DNA of 5,466 nt from Bacteroidales bacterium (GTDB lineage: Bacteria > Bacteroidota > Bacteroidia > Bacteroidales > UBA932): the NCBI GenBank assembly GCA_017535125.1, contig JAFXUS010000051.1:1-5466 (forward strand). Reading direction: 5' to 3'. Below are positions 1 to 5,342 of the stretch, one piece after another (the stretch's first letter is position 1; every line of letters begins with the position of its first letter). Under the pieces are notes generated by a model. That model was not told the origin of the DNA. It saw only the letters and a program-made list of their open reading frames with translations, and did not search any database. A program made the translations under genes and the position numbers.

Positions 1-639
1 CATGCGGCGGATGAGTTCCGTGCCGGTGGTGATGTTGCCCCACTGGTCGGAGCCGCCCAGCTGCAGGATGCAGCCGCGGTTCTTCCACAGCCAGTAGAAA
101 TCATAGCCCTGCATTAGCTGGTAGCTGAATTCGGTGAAGGACATGCCCTCGGAGGAGTCGCGGGAAAGGCGCTTCTTCACGGAGTCCTTCGCCATCATAT
201 AGTTCACGGTGATGTGCTTGCCGATGTCGCGGATGAAGTTGATGAAGGAATAGTCCTTCATCCAGTCGTAGTTGTTCACGAGCTCCGCCTTGTTGGGGGC
301 GTCGGAGTCGAAGTCGAGGAACTTGCCCAGCTGCGCCTTGATGCCCGCCACGTTGTGGGCGAGGGTGGCCTCGTCCAGCAGGTTGCGCTCCTGGCTCTTC
401 ATCGAAGGATCTCCGATCATGCCGGTAGCGCCGCCGACCAGGGCGTACGGCTTGTGGCCGCAGTTCTGGAAATGCTTGAGGATCATCACGCTCACGAGGT
501 GACCGATGTGCAGGGAATCGGCTGTCGGGTCAATGCCGACGTATGCCGCCTGCGGGCCTTCCATCAGTTTCTCTTCCGTTCCCGGCATGATATCTTGTAT
601 CATGCCTCTCCAAGTTAGCTCTTCAACAAAATTCTTCAT
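1..639 (-). CDS. tyrS: Tyrosyl-tRNA synthetase, N-terminal 213 residues (3' end beyond window)
   Basis: Cytoplasmic class I aminoacyl-tRNA synthetase that activates tyrosine with ATP and charges tRNA-Tyr. The visible 213 codons start [13 protein letters not shown]. They contain [16 protein letters not shown] at residues 33-48, with a literal HIGH ATP-binding motif at 44-47. [11 protein letters not shown] follows near residue 70, and the tyrosine-pocket segment [11 protein letters not shown] is at 193-203. The frame is open to base 1. The KMSKS loop and the C-terminal tRNA-binding domain, expected in a protein of roughly 420-430 residues, would lie beyond the left edge. The start at 639 is chosen because the protein begins at the usual family position and lies about 20 bases after a TAAATTTG box. 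No Shine-Dalgarno sequence is seen, as is normal for Bacteroidota. It is divergent from tpiA. Identity is very secure, and the only limitation is truncation by the window. Confidence 0.97.
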   Translation of the reverse strand, partial: MKNFVEELTWRGMIQDIMPGTEEKLMEGPQAAYVGIDPTADSLHIGHLVSVMILKHFQNCGHKPYALVGGATGMIGDPSMKSQERNLLDEATLAHNVAGIKAQLGKFLDFDSDAPNKAELVNNYDWMKDYSFINFIRDIGKHITVNYMMAKDSVKKRLSRDSSEGMSFTEFSYQLMQGYDFYWLWKNRGCILQLGGSDQWGNITTGTELIRRM

Positions 640-661
640 CGATTCAATTCAAATAAGTCTG

Positions 662-669
662 CAAATTTA
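662..669 (-). promoter_or_regulatory. Candidate -7 box TAAATTTG for tyrS
   Basis: Read on the minus strand this is TAAATTTG, a full match to the Bacteroidetes sigma-ABfr -7 consensus TAnnTTTG. It lies 22 bases before the tyrS ATG, which would give a short leader. No TTG is seen at the expected -33 spacing of 19-21 bases, so only half of the consensus promoter is present. It forms the left arm of a perfect inverted repeat shared with the opposite-strand box at 682-689. Confidence 0.5.
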
Positions 670-681
670 GTAATCTTTTAG

Positions 682-689
682 TAAATTTG
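682..689 (+). promoter_or_regulatory. Candidate -7 box TAAATTTG directed toward tpiA
   Basis: A full match to TAnnTTTG on the plus strand, pointing toward tpiA. A transcript starting just after it would have a leader of about 170-175 bases carrying nearly all of the inverted repeat at 690-840. No -33 TTG is visible at the usual spacing. I found no better consensus box closer to the tpiA start, but a promoter diverging from the consensus between 840 and 871 is possible. Confidence 0.4.
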
Positions 690-840
690 CACGCTTTGCA
701 GCCGGTAGCCAGCTACCCCTGCAAAACTATGCGCTTCGCGCTATCCCTCCCAGCCTGCCGGCTGGGCCCCTCCCGTTCACGAGCCACGGGCGGCTACGGT
801 TTTGCAGGGGTACTGGCTGCCGGACTGAATGCAAAGCGCG
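690..840. repeat. 151-bp imperfect inverted repeat with internal hairpins (MITE/REP-like or structured leader)
   Basis: The arms pair in three blocks: 692-700 with 830-838 (CGCTTTGCA, 9 bp); 702-712 with 813-823 (11 bp, one G-T pair); and 714-727 with 799-812 (14 bp, including CCCCTGCAAAAC). They are separated by a single bulged C at 713 and an unpaired segment at 824-829. That is 34 paired positions in total. The central 71 bases hold three smaller hairpins: GCGC-TTC-GCGC (731-741), CCCAGCC-TGCC-GGCTGGG (749-766) and CCCGT...ACGGG (772-790). No protein-coding gene in this stretch is convincing. It may be a non-autonomous repeat inserted between the genes, or a structured tpiA 5' leader. Confidence 0.7.
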
Positions 841-870
841 CGAATGAAAATACTTATTATTAAAGATATT

Positions 871-1626
871 ATGAGAAAGAAAATCGTTGCAGGCAACTGG
901 AAGATGAATACGACCAGACCTGATGGTATCGAACTGGCGAAGGCGGTTGCCGCCCGCGCCGCGGAAGTCCCGGCCGGCGTCGGCCTCATCATCGCCCCGC
1001 CCTTCACCCACCTGTGCTGCTGCGGCAAGGCCCTCGAAGGCACCAAAGTCGAGCTCTCCGCCCAGAACTGCGCCGACCACGTGAAAGGCGCCTACACCGG
1101 CGAAGTCTCCGTCGACATGCTGAAGGCCGTCGGCTGCCAGTGGACCATCCTCGGCCACTCCGAGCGCCGCCAGTACTACGGCGAGACCGATGAGAAGCTC
1201 GTCGAGAAAGTGAAACTCGCCCTCGAGGCGGGCCTCGGCGTCATCCTCTGCGTCGGCGAGGTGCTCGAAGAGCGCAAGGCCGGCAAGCACTTCGACGTGT
1301 GCGCCGCCCAGATCAAGAACGTCCTCTACAACTTCACCGCCGAGGACATGAAGAAGATCGTCATCGCCTACGAGCCCGTCTGGGCCATCGGCACCGGCGA
1401 GACCGCGACCCCGGACCAGGCCGAAGAGATCCATGCCTTCATCCGCAAAGTCCTCGCCGACAAGTTCGGTGCGGCCGTCGCGGACGACATGACCATCCTC
1501 TACGGCGGCTCCTGCAAGCCGTCCAACGCGAAGGAGCTCTTCGCCCAGCCTGACATCGACGGCGGCCTCATCGGCGGCGCCGCGCTCAAGGCGGACGACT
1601 TCATCCAGATCGCCCTGTCGTTCTAA
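871..1626 (+). CDS. tpiA: Triosephosphate isomerase
   Basis: Cytoplasmic glycolytic and gluconeogenic enzyme interconverting dihydroxyacetone phosphate and glyceraldehyde 3-phosphate. It is 251 residues, the normal length for this TIM-barrel family. Visible motifs are the N-terminal AGNWKMN (N9 and K11 in the active site), ILGHSERR with electrophile His96, AYEPVWAIGTG with catalytic base Glu168 followed by the phosphate-gripping loop 6, YGGSCKPSNAKELF at 211-224, and GGLIGGAAL near the C-terminus. An in-frame ATG at 829 would add 14 residues (MQSARMKILIIKDI) that do not belong to the family and whose first codons lie in the inverted-repeat arm, so 871 is preferred. There is no Shine-Dalgarno sequence. 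The stop codon is 2 bases from that of the convergent lipoprotein gene. All catalytic residues are present. Confidence 0.98.
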   Translation: MRKKIVAGNWKMNTTRPDGIELAKAVAARAAEVPAGVGLIIAPPFTHLCCCGKALEGTKVELSAQNCADHVKGAYTGEVSVDMLKAVGCQWTILGHSERRQYYGETDEKLVEKVKLALEAGLGVILCVGEVLEERKAGKHFDVCAAQIKNVLYNFTAEDMKKIVIAYEPVWAIGTGETATPDQAEEIHAFIRKVLADKFGAAVADDMTILYGGSCKPSNAKELFAQPDIDGGLIGGAALKADDFIQIALSF

Positions 1627-1628
1627 GA

Positions 1629-2039
1629 CTATTCCAGGATGCGCACCACCAGGCCGATGCGGCCTGAGGCGCTCCACAGCCAGACCATATCACCCTCGAG
1701 TCGTACGACCTCGAGGGTGAGGTTTTTTCGCTTCAGCACCTCCCGCTCCGTAGTCCACACGAGGTCGGCCGTCAGGCGCTGCTCCGGCACCGACGGCACC
1801 GCCGAGAAGGTGGCCACGAAGAAGTCCGACATCGTGTCGGTGTAGGCGCGGAACTCCCGCAGATCGCGGCTGAAGGCCAACTGGCAGCTGTTCGGCTCGT
1901 AGCTGAACGCGATGCTGCCGCCCACCAGCAGGCGGACGCCTTCGATCTCGCAGAACGCGGCGCGCTGCCGTTCGTCCTGGCAGCCCGCGAGCAGCAGCAA
2001 TGCGCTGACCAGCAGCAGTATGCGAAGCGAATGTCTCAT
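1629..2039 (-). CDS. Small predicted lipoprotein, unknown function
   Basis: 136 residues beginning MRHSLRILLLVSALLLLAGC. This is a basic start, a leucine-rich hydrophobic stretch and a lipobox ending LLAG-C20, so the mature protein should be lipidated on Cys20 after signal peptidase II cleavage and anchored in the envelope. The mature part of about 117 residues contains two further cysteines and alternating hydrophobic/polar segments that suggest beta structure. It includes DMSDFF-like and MVWLWSASGRIGLVVRIL segments. It resembles small hypothetical lipoproteins I associate with Bacteroidales, but I cannot name a family. Its ATG overlaps the TGA of the protease gene (ATGA, 4 bases), implying co-transcription and translational coupling. 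No minus-strand terminator is visible after its stop, so its transcript may run into tpiA antisense. Confidence 0.85.
   Translation of the reverse strand: MRHSLRILLLVSALLLLAGCQDERQRAAFCEIEGVRLLVGGSIAFSYEPNSCQLAFSRDLREFRAYTDTMSDFFVATFSAVPSVPEQRLTADLVWTTEREVLKRKNLTLEVVRLEGDMVWLWSASGRIGLVVRILE
1690..1728 (+). terminator. Rho-independent terminator for tpiA, inside the opposing lipoprotein gene
   Basis: TCACCCTCGAG (1690-1700) and CTCGAGGGTGA (1710-1720) form a perfect 11-bp stem around a 9-base loop. Two G's and then six T's (1723-1728) follow. The T run is on the plus strand only, so it is oriented to stop tpiA transcription about 100 bases after its stop codon. The same bases encode lipoprotein residues around KNLTLEVVRLEGD. 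Functional termination is inferred from structure. Confidence 0.75.
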
Positions 2040-3595
2040 TGCACGGTAATCTCTTTATACAGCGTCTCCGACGTGCCGTCGGTATGCGTCACCTTGGCGC
2101 GCAGGGTGCCGCTCCGGCGGAGCGTGTAGTACCCGTCCGCCTCCGGCTCGATGCGCACGCCGTTCAGCGTCCATTCCACCTCCTGCACCTCGGACGCGTT
2201 GAACACGCGCAGCGGAATCTTGCTCCCCGGCGGGAAACTGCCGTCCACGTTGCGCGTAGCGCCGCTCAGGTAGATATAGGGGTACGTGCCCTCGCGCAGC
2301 ATCTTGGTCGCGAAGCTGCCGTCGATGCTGTAGCGCTCGCGCGCGCTCGTGTGCACTTGAATGGAGAAGCGGTAGGGCGTCTGCGGATGCAGGCCCTCCA
2401 GCGTGCAGCTCGTCGCGTCCGGGGTCAGCTCGCGCCGCCGCTCCTCGTGCCCGTCCGTCCAGCGGATGGTGTAGGCGCTGATGCCCGTCAGGGCCGGATC
2501 GACCTTCCAGCGCAGCACCGCCGCGTCCTGGTAGATCATGACGTCCAGCAGCGTCAGCGGCCGCAGCACGTCGAACGCGACCCCCGTCCCCTCGCGGCGG
2601 ATGCCCGTCAGCGCGAGGCCGGTGGGGATGCCGCTCCAGGCGCGGAAGGCGGCGGGGGAGTCGGAGCCGAAGCTGCTGAAGCCACCCGTCCCGGGAAATG
2701 CCAACCCGCCCGCGTCGGCGGCGTCCGGATCTGCCGGCACCGGCCGGGCGCAGGGGTGCTCCGGGTTGACGTTCACGATGCCGTAGTCCCAGCGGTCGCG
2801 CGCCGTCAGCTCCCCGTCATGGCCGGGAGAGCGCCCGGCCGGGTTGTCCGAGCGGTCCAGGTGGAAGACGTGCAGTCCGTCCGCACGCGCTTCAAAGAGG
2901 AAATACTCCCCCTCGCGGTCGGTCGCCGCCTTGAGGTAGCGGCGCCCCTCGAGCAGCGGCGTGAGGGTCTGCGCACCCGGCGCGAGCTCCTCGCAGGTCC
3001 CGAGCCTCAGCAGCTCGAATTCGATGGCGCCGAAGTCCGGCGGCGCGGCCAGGCGGCAGCCCTCGTCCATCAGTGACGTGCCCCAGAGTCCGCGGCTGAG
3101 GCCGCCGCTCTGCTCGCCGTCGGTGTCGTAGAGATCCGGCAGCCCAAGCACGTGGCCGAACTCGTGGCAGAAGATGCCGAGCTGCCCTTCCGGCGCCGCC
3201 GCGAAGGTGACGCCCGTATTCGTTTTCCCCTGCTGGGGATAGATGTCATCGGCTTTGCCGCTGTCGTGCTGCCCCGCGCCCGCGTAGAGCAGGAAGACCG
3301 TCTCCGGGAGCTCGATCTGCCCCTGCACGGCCGTGCAGGCCTCCTTGACCGCGTCCGCGAGGTGGACGTCGCGCCGGTCGGGGTAGTCCGTCCCGTACCA
3401 CGCCGCTTCATGCTGCAGTTTGACCGCCGGCGCCAGCTCGAAGCGGAACGCCTCCTCGCCGTACTGCCGGTTGAAGTACGCCTCCGCCTCCGCCACCAGC
3501 CGCTCCTGCTCCGCCCGCGCGCTCGCGAACTCCCGGTCCTCGAACTGCACCGGAATCACCACCATGCGGAATATCGTCAACAACAGCAAAATCAT
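2036..3595 (-). CDS. M6-type (immune inhibitor A-like) zinc metalloprotease with FN3 and Ig-like tail
   Basis: 519-residue putative secreted or envelope peptidase. The catalytic domain (about residues 11-345) has CHEFGHVLGLPDLYDT, an HExxHxxGxxD site in which H144, H148 and D154 should bind zinc and E145 acts as the base. The downstream GLWGTSLMDEG matches the usual M6 'W-x-LMD' region. Residues of about 346-418 look like a fibronectin type III domain (AYTIRW, TPYRFSIQV). About 437-519 looks like a beta-sandwich (PPGSKIPLRVFN, VEWTLNGVRI, DGYYTL). I see no type IX sorting domain. The N-terminus is odd: MILLLLTIFR runs straight into the first catalytic strand MVVIPVQFEDREF. A normal signal peptide and propeptide are missing, and an in-frame TAA lies four codons upstream. 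Met11 (3565) is an alternative start. Either the hydrophobic decapeptide is a vestigial signal, or the 5' end has been lost. The next gene encodes a lipoprotein in the same operon. Confidence 0.88.
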   Translation of the reverse strand: MILLLLTIFRMVVIPVQFEDREFASARAEQERLVAEAEAYFNRQYGEEAFRFELAPAVKLQHEAAWYGTDYPDRRDVHLADAVKEACTAVQGQIELPETVFLLYAGAGQHDSGKADDIYPQQGKTNTGVTFAAAPEGQLGIFCHEFGHVLGLPDLYDTDGEQSGGLSRGLWGTSLMDEGCRLAAPPDFGAIEFELLRLGTCEELAPGAQTLTPLLEGRRYLKAATDREGEYFLFEARADGLHVFHLDRSDNPAGRSPGHDGELTARDRWDYGIVNVNPEHPCARPVPADPDAADAGGLAFPGTGGFSSFGSDSPAAFRAWSGIPTGLALTGIRREGTGVAFDVLRPLTLLDVMIYQDAAVLRWKVDPALTGISAYTIRWTDGHEERRRELTPDATSCTLEGLHPQTPYRFSIQVHTSARERYSIDGSFATKMLREGTYPYIYLSGATRNVDGSFPPGSKIPLRVFNASEVQEVEWTLNGVRIEPEADGYYTLRRSGTLRAKVTHTDGTSETLYKEITVQ

Positions 3596-3599
3596 ACCC

Positions 3600-3607
3600 C
3601 TAAGTTA
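3600..3607 (-). promoter_or_regulatory. Weak -7-like box upstream of the protease gene
   Basis: Read on the minus strand this is TAACTTAG, one mismatch from TAnnTTTG, lying 4 bases before the ATG at 3595. No properly spaced -33 TTG is seen. If used, transcription would begin at or just inside the annotated start, which would favour a leaderless message or initiation at Met11 (3565). This is a low-confidence call. Confidence 0.2.
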
Positions 3608-3628
3608 CGAATATTTCAAGAAAATGCT

Positions 3629-3636
3629 TACCTTTG
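3629..3636 (+). promoter_or_regulatory. Candidate -7 box TACCTTTG for rplY-pth
   Basis: TACCTTTG matches TAnnTTTG exactly on the plus strand. The position expected for -33 holds only TTA (3605-3607), not TTG. A start a few bases downstream would give a leader of roughly 80 bases containing the hairpins at 3649-3667 and 3679-3697 before the rplY ATG at 3725. Confidence 0.5.
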
Positions 3637-3648
3637 CCACGCATTTCG

Positions 3649-3667
3649 AAAATCCTTCAAGGGTTTT
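3649..3667 (+). other. Small leader hairpin upstream of rplY
   Basis: AAAATCC (3649-3655) pairs with GGGTTTT (3661-3667) around a TTCAA loop, giving 7 pairs including one G-T. It lies in the predicted rplY leader, just after the candidate promoter. No T run suited to termination follows. Its role is unknown. Confidence 0.4.
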
Positions 3668-3678
3668 GGTGCAATGGG

Positions 3679-3697
3679 TCCCGGACTTGATCCGGGA
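3679..3697. repeat. Perfect 7-bp palindrome TCCCGGA-CTTGA-TCCGGGA (REP-like)
   Basis: TCCCGGA (3679-3685) and TCCGGGA (3691-3697) are exact inverted copies around CTTGA, 28 bases before the rplY ATG. Intergenic palindromes of the form 'CCGGACTTGATCCGG' recur as dispersed repeats in many bacterial genomes. This could be such a REP-like unit, or a regulatory hairpin in the rplY leader. One copy in the window cannot decide between these. Confidence 0.55.
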
Positions 3698-3724
3698 TGA
3701 GTAACACATTTTAAAACAGTACAA

Positions 3725-4303
3725 ATGCAACATTTTGAACTCAAAGGCACGACCCGCCAGGTCGGCAACAAGGCCGTCATCAAGGCATTCCGCCGCGAAG
3801 GTCTCGTCCCGTGCAATCTGTACGGACTCGGCATGGAGAACGTTCTCTTCACCGTCAACGCCAAAGAACTGAAAGCCCTCACCGACACCCCGAAGTCCTT
3901 CATCGTGGACCTCATCCTCGACGGTGCCAAGAAGGCCCAGACCGCCGTTCTTCACGAACTGCAGTGGCATCCGGTCACGGACGCCTGCCTCCACGTCGAT
4001 TTCCTCGCAGTCAACGACAAGAAGCCCATCGCCATCAGCGTTCCCCTCGTGATCGAAGGCCACGCCAAGGGTGTGCAGCAGGGTGGTAAGTTCTATCAGA
4101 ACGCCCGCAGCATCAAGGTGAGCGCCCTGATGAAGGACCTCCCCGATGAGGTGACCGTCAACATCTCCGACCTCGGTCTCGACAAGCGCATTAAGGCTGG
4201 TGACATCCAGCTCAAGAACGTCGCCGTCGTCTCCGACAAGGACACCATCATCTGCGGCGTCAAGACCACGCGCAATGTTACGGTGGCTGCTACGGAGGAG
4301 TAA
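3725..4303 (+). CDS. rplY: Ribosomal protein bL25 (general stress protein Ctc type)
   Basis: 192-residue long-form L25 (TL5/Ctc), which binds 5S rRNA in the central protuberance of the large ribosomal subunit. The N-terminal L25 domain (about 1-95) shows AFRREGLVPCNLYG at 21-34 and the signature-like ELQWHPVTDACLHVDF at 78-93. The C-terminal TL5 beta domain (about 100-185) includes VPLVIEGHAKGVQQGG at 106-121 and LPDEVTVNISDLGL at 139-152. The short acidic end TEE is brief compared with relatives that carry longer Glu/Ala tails. The ATG at 3725 gives the expected MxxFELKGTxR start. No Shine-Dalgarno sequence is seen. It is followed immediately by pth, a gene order commonly found in bacteria, and probably co-transcribed with it. 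Confidence 0.96.
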   Translation: MQHFELKGTTRQVGNKAVIKAFRREGLVPCNLYGLGMENVLFTVNAKELKALTDTPKSFIVDLILDGAKKAQTAVLHELQWHPVTDACLHVDFLAVNDKKPIAISVPLVIEGHAKGVQQGGKFYQNARSIKVSALMKDLPDEVTVNISDLGLDKRIKAGDIQLKNVAVVSDKDTIICGVKTTRNVTVAATEE

Positions 4304-4913
4304 ACCCGACCCCGCCGTGTCAGAGAAGTGTTATCTGGTGGTCGGACTCGGCAACATCGGTGCCGAATACGCCGCCACGAGACACAACATCGGCTTTATG
4401 ATATTGGATGCCTGGGCACAGGCATCCAATGTCGTTTTCGAGCCCGGCCGCTACGGCGACATGACCGTCGTGCGCGACAAGGGCCGCGAGTTCCATTTAT
4501 TGAAACCCTCCACCTACATGAACCTGTCCGGCAACGCCGTCCGCTACTGGCAGCAGAAGCTGGACATCGGGCTGGACCACATCCTCGTCATCTGCGACGA
4601 CATCAACCTGCCCTTCGGCACCCTGCGCCTCCGGGCGTCCGGCAGCGACGGCGGGCACAACGGCCTGAAGAACATCACGGAGCTGCTCGAAAGCCAGGAC
4701 TGGGCGCGCCTGCGCATCGGGGTCGGACACGACTTCGCGCAGGGGCGGCAGATCGATTTCGTGCTGGGAGATTTCGACGAAGAGCAGAAAAAAGAGATCC
4801 CGGAGCTGGCGAAGAAAATCATCGCCGGCGCGCGTACGTGGGCGTTCGTAGGCATCGGTCAGGCCATGAATCAGGTCAATTCGAGGCCAAAATCGGCAAA
4901 TAATGACGATTGA
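4275..4913 (+). CDS. pth: Peptidyl-tRNA hydrolase
   Basis: Cytoplasmic esterase that releases tRNA from peptidyl-tRNAs dropped by ribosomes. With the ATG at 4275 it has 212 residues. The family core begins at YLVVGLGNIGAEYAATRHN with N27 and catalytic His37. KPSTYMNLSGNAV follows with N83, then CDDINLPFG with D108 (equivalent of E. coli Asp93), and GSDGGHNGLKNI with N129. All expected active-site residues are present. The ATG lies 29 bases inside rplY and yields a basic N-terminal extension, MLRWLLRRSKPDPAVSEK, before the core. A GTG at 4317, 13 bases after the rplY stop, would give a 198-residue protein nearer the classical length. Extended N-termini occur in relatives as I recall them, so I prefer ATG with moderate confidence. 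The family call is very secure. Confidence 0.95.
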   Translation: MLRWLLRRSKPDPAVSEKCYLVVGLGNIGAEYAATRHNIGFMILDAWAQASNVVFEPGRYGDMTVVRDKGREFHLLKPSTYMNLSGNAVRYWQQKLDIGLDHILVICDDINLPFGTLRLRASGSDGGHNGLKNITELLESQDWARLRIGVGHDFAQGRQIDFVLGDFDEEQKKEIPELAKKIIAGARTWAFVGIGQAMNQVNSRPKSANNDD

Positions 4914-4935
4914 GCGCCATTTTTTCGAAAAAAAC

Positions 4936-4966
4936 TTGTTTTTGTGTTATTTCTTTTTTATCTTGC
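4936..4966 (+). promoter_or_regulatory. Bacteroidetes-type promoter for the H1-like gene
   Basis: TTG at 4936-4938, a 20-base spacer, then TATCTTGC at 4959-4966, one base off TAnnTTTG. This fits the TTG-N19-21-TAnnTTTG architecture. Directly upstream is the 14-base palindrome TTTTTTCGAAAAAA (4920-4933), whose A-tract could act as an UP-like activating element or mark weak termination after pth. The predicted leader is about 40 bases and AT-rich, ending AACACAATCATC before the ATG, which is typical of strongly translated Bacteroidota genes. Confidence 0.65.
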
Positions 4967-5014
4967 CGTCAGTTAAGCAGTTACCATTTTAACACTTTAA
5001 ATAACACAATCATC

Positions 5015-5191
5015 ATGAAAAATCTTGTTAAGAAAATCGAAGAGAACATCGAGCTCTTCAAGGTGAACGCTGAGGCTCAGGTTGTCAAAGGTAACAAGGC
5101 CGCTGGTGCCCGCGCCCGCAAGGCTGCTCTGGCCCTCATGAACGACCTCAAGGAGTTCCGCAAAGTTTCTGTTGCTGAGGCGAAGAAATAA
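5015..5191 (+). CDS. Histone H1-like (Hc1-family) small DNA-binding protein
   Basis: 58-residue basic protein starting MKNLVKKIEENIELF and ending VSVAEAKK. It has 11 Lys and 3 Arg. The central GNKAAGARARKAAL (26-39) is the hallmark I recognise from the short Bacteroidetes proteins annotated as histone H1-like/Hc1. The rest is likely helical, with an amphipathic heptad-like N-terminal half and KEFRKVSV near the end. The family is presumed to bind and compact DNA in the nucleoid, by analogy with chlamydial Hc1. The ATG at 5015 is chosen over an upstream in-frame ATG at 4910, because that start overlaps the pth stop and would read through the promoter. Synonymous codons are relaxed (GTT, GCT, AAA) compared with the GC-biased neighbours, consistent with high expression. 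Confidence 0.9.
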   Translation: MKNLVKKIEENIELFKVNAEAQVVKGNKAAGARARKAALALMNDLKEFRKVSVAEAKK

Positions 5192-5218
5192 TTTTTTTCT
5201 TTTTTCTTGCAACGTTCT

Positions 5219-5256
5219 TAAAACCTCCTGCATCTATGTTGTAGGTTTAGGTTTTA
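5219..5256 (+). other. Hairpin downstream of the H1-like gene
   Basis: TAAAACCT (5219-5226) pairs with AGGTTTTA (5249-5256). An inner CCTGCA (5227-5232) pairs with TGTAGG (5240-5245) with one G-T, leaving a three-base TTT bulge. Long T tracts (5192-5206) precede rather than follow it, so it is not a classic terminator on its own. It may protect the 3' end of the message or belong to a small RNA ending at about 5301. Confidence 0.45.
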
Positions 5257-5266
5257 GTACACGTCT

Positions 5267-5301
5267 AAGAGTCGGCGAGCCGCGAGGTTGCCGGCTCTTT
5301 T
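5267..5301 (+). terminator. Terminator-like hairpin downstream of the H1-like gene
   Basis: AAGAGTCGGC (5267-5276) pairs with GCCGGCTCTT (5290-5299), 10 bp with one G-T, around a 13-base loop. The T run is short (5298-5301, half of it within the stem), so termination strength is uncertain. It could end the H1-like transcript, giving a 3' UTR of about 110 bases. A second small hairpin, GCCCC-TCC-GGGGC, follows at 5308-5320. Confidence 0.5.
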
Positions 5302-5342
5302 GCGTATGCCCCTCCGGGGCCCGCACCCAACAAGCAACATAA

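Larger units (their letters stand above)
661..690. promoter_or_regulatory. Palindrome with internal 11-base-spaced direct repeats between divergent promoters
   Basis: GCAAATTTA (661-669) and TAAATTTGC (682-690) are perfect 9-base inverted arms around a 12-base centre. Inside, TTTAGTAA occurs at 666-673 and again at 677-684, an 11-base offset close to one helical turn. The arms contain the two opposing -7 boxes. The symmetry could simply reflect back-to-back promoters, or it could be an operator co-regulating tyrS and tpiA. No regulator is encoded nearby. Confidence 0.45.

Noticed and set aside
829..870. In-frame upstream ATG extending tpiA by 14 residues
   Set aside because: The family starts right before the AGNWKMN strand. 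The extra residues are unlike the family and begin in the inverted-repeat arm.
727..1677. Long minus-strand open frame of 316 codons antisense to tpiA
   Set aside because: It is a GC-driven shadow of tpiA. It has low-complexity Gly/Ala/Asp/Val composition and no recognisable domain, while the plus strand encodes a complete triosephosphate isomerase.
2039..3076. Plus-strand open frame of 345 codons opposite the protease gene
   Set aside because: Arg/Ala-rich composition typical of an antisense shadow in GC-rich DNA. The minus strand has a clear HExxH protease.
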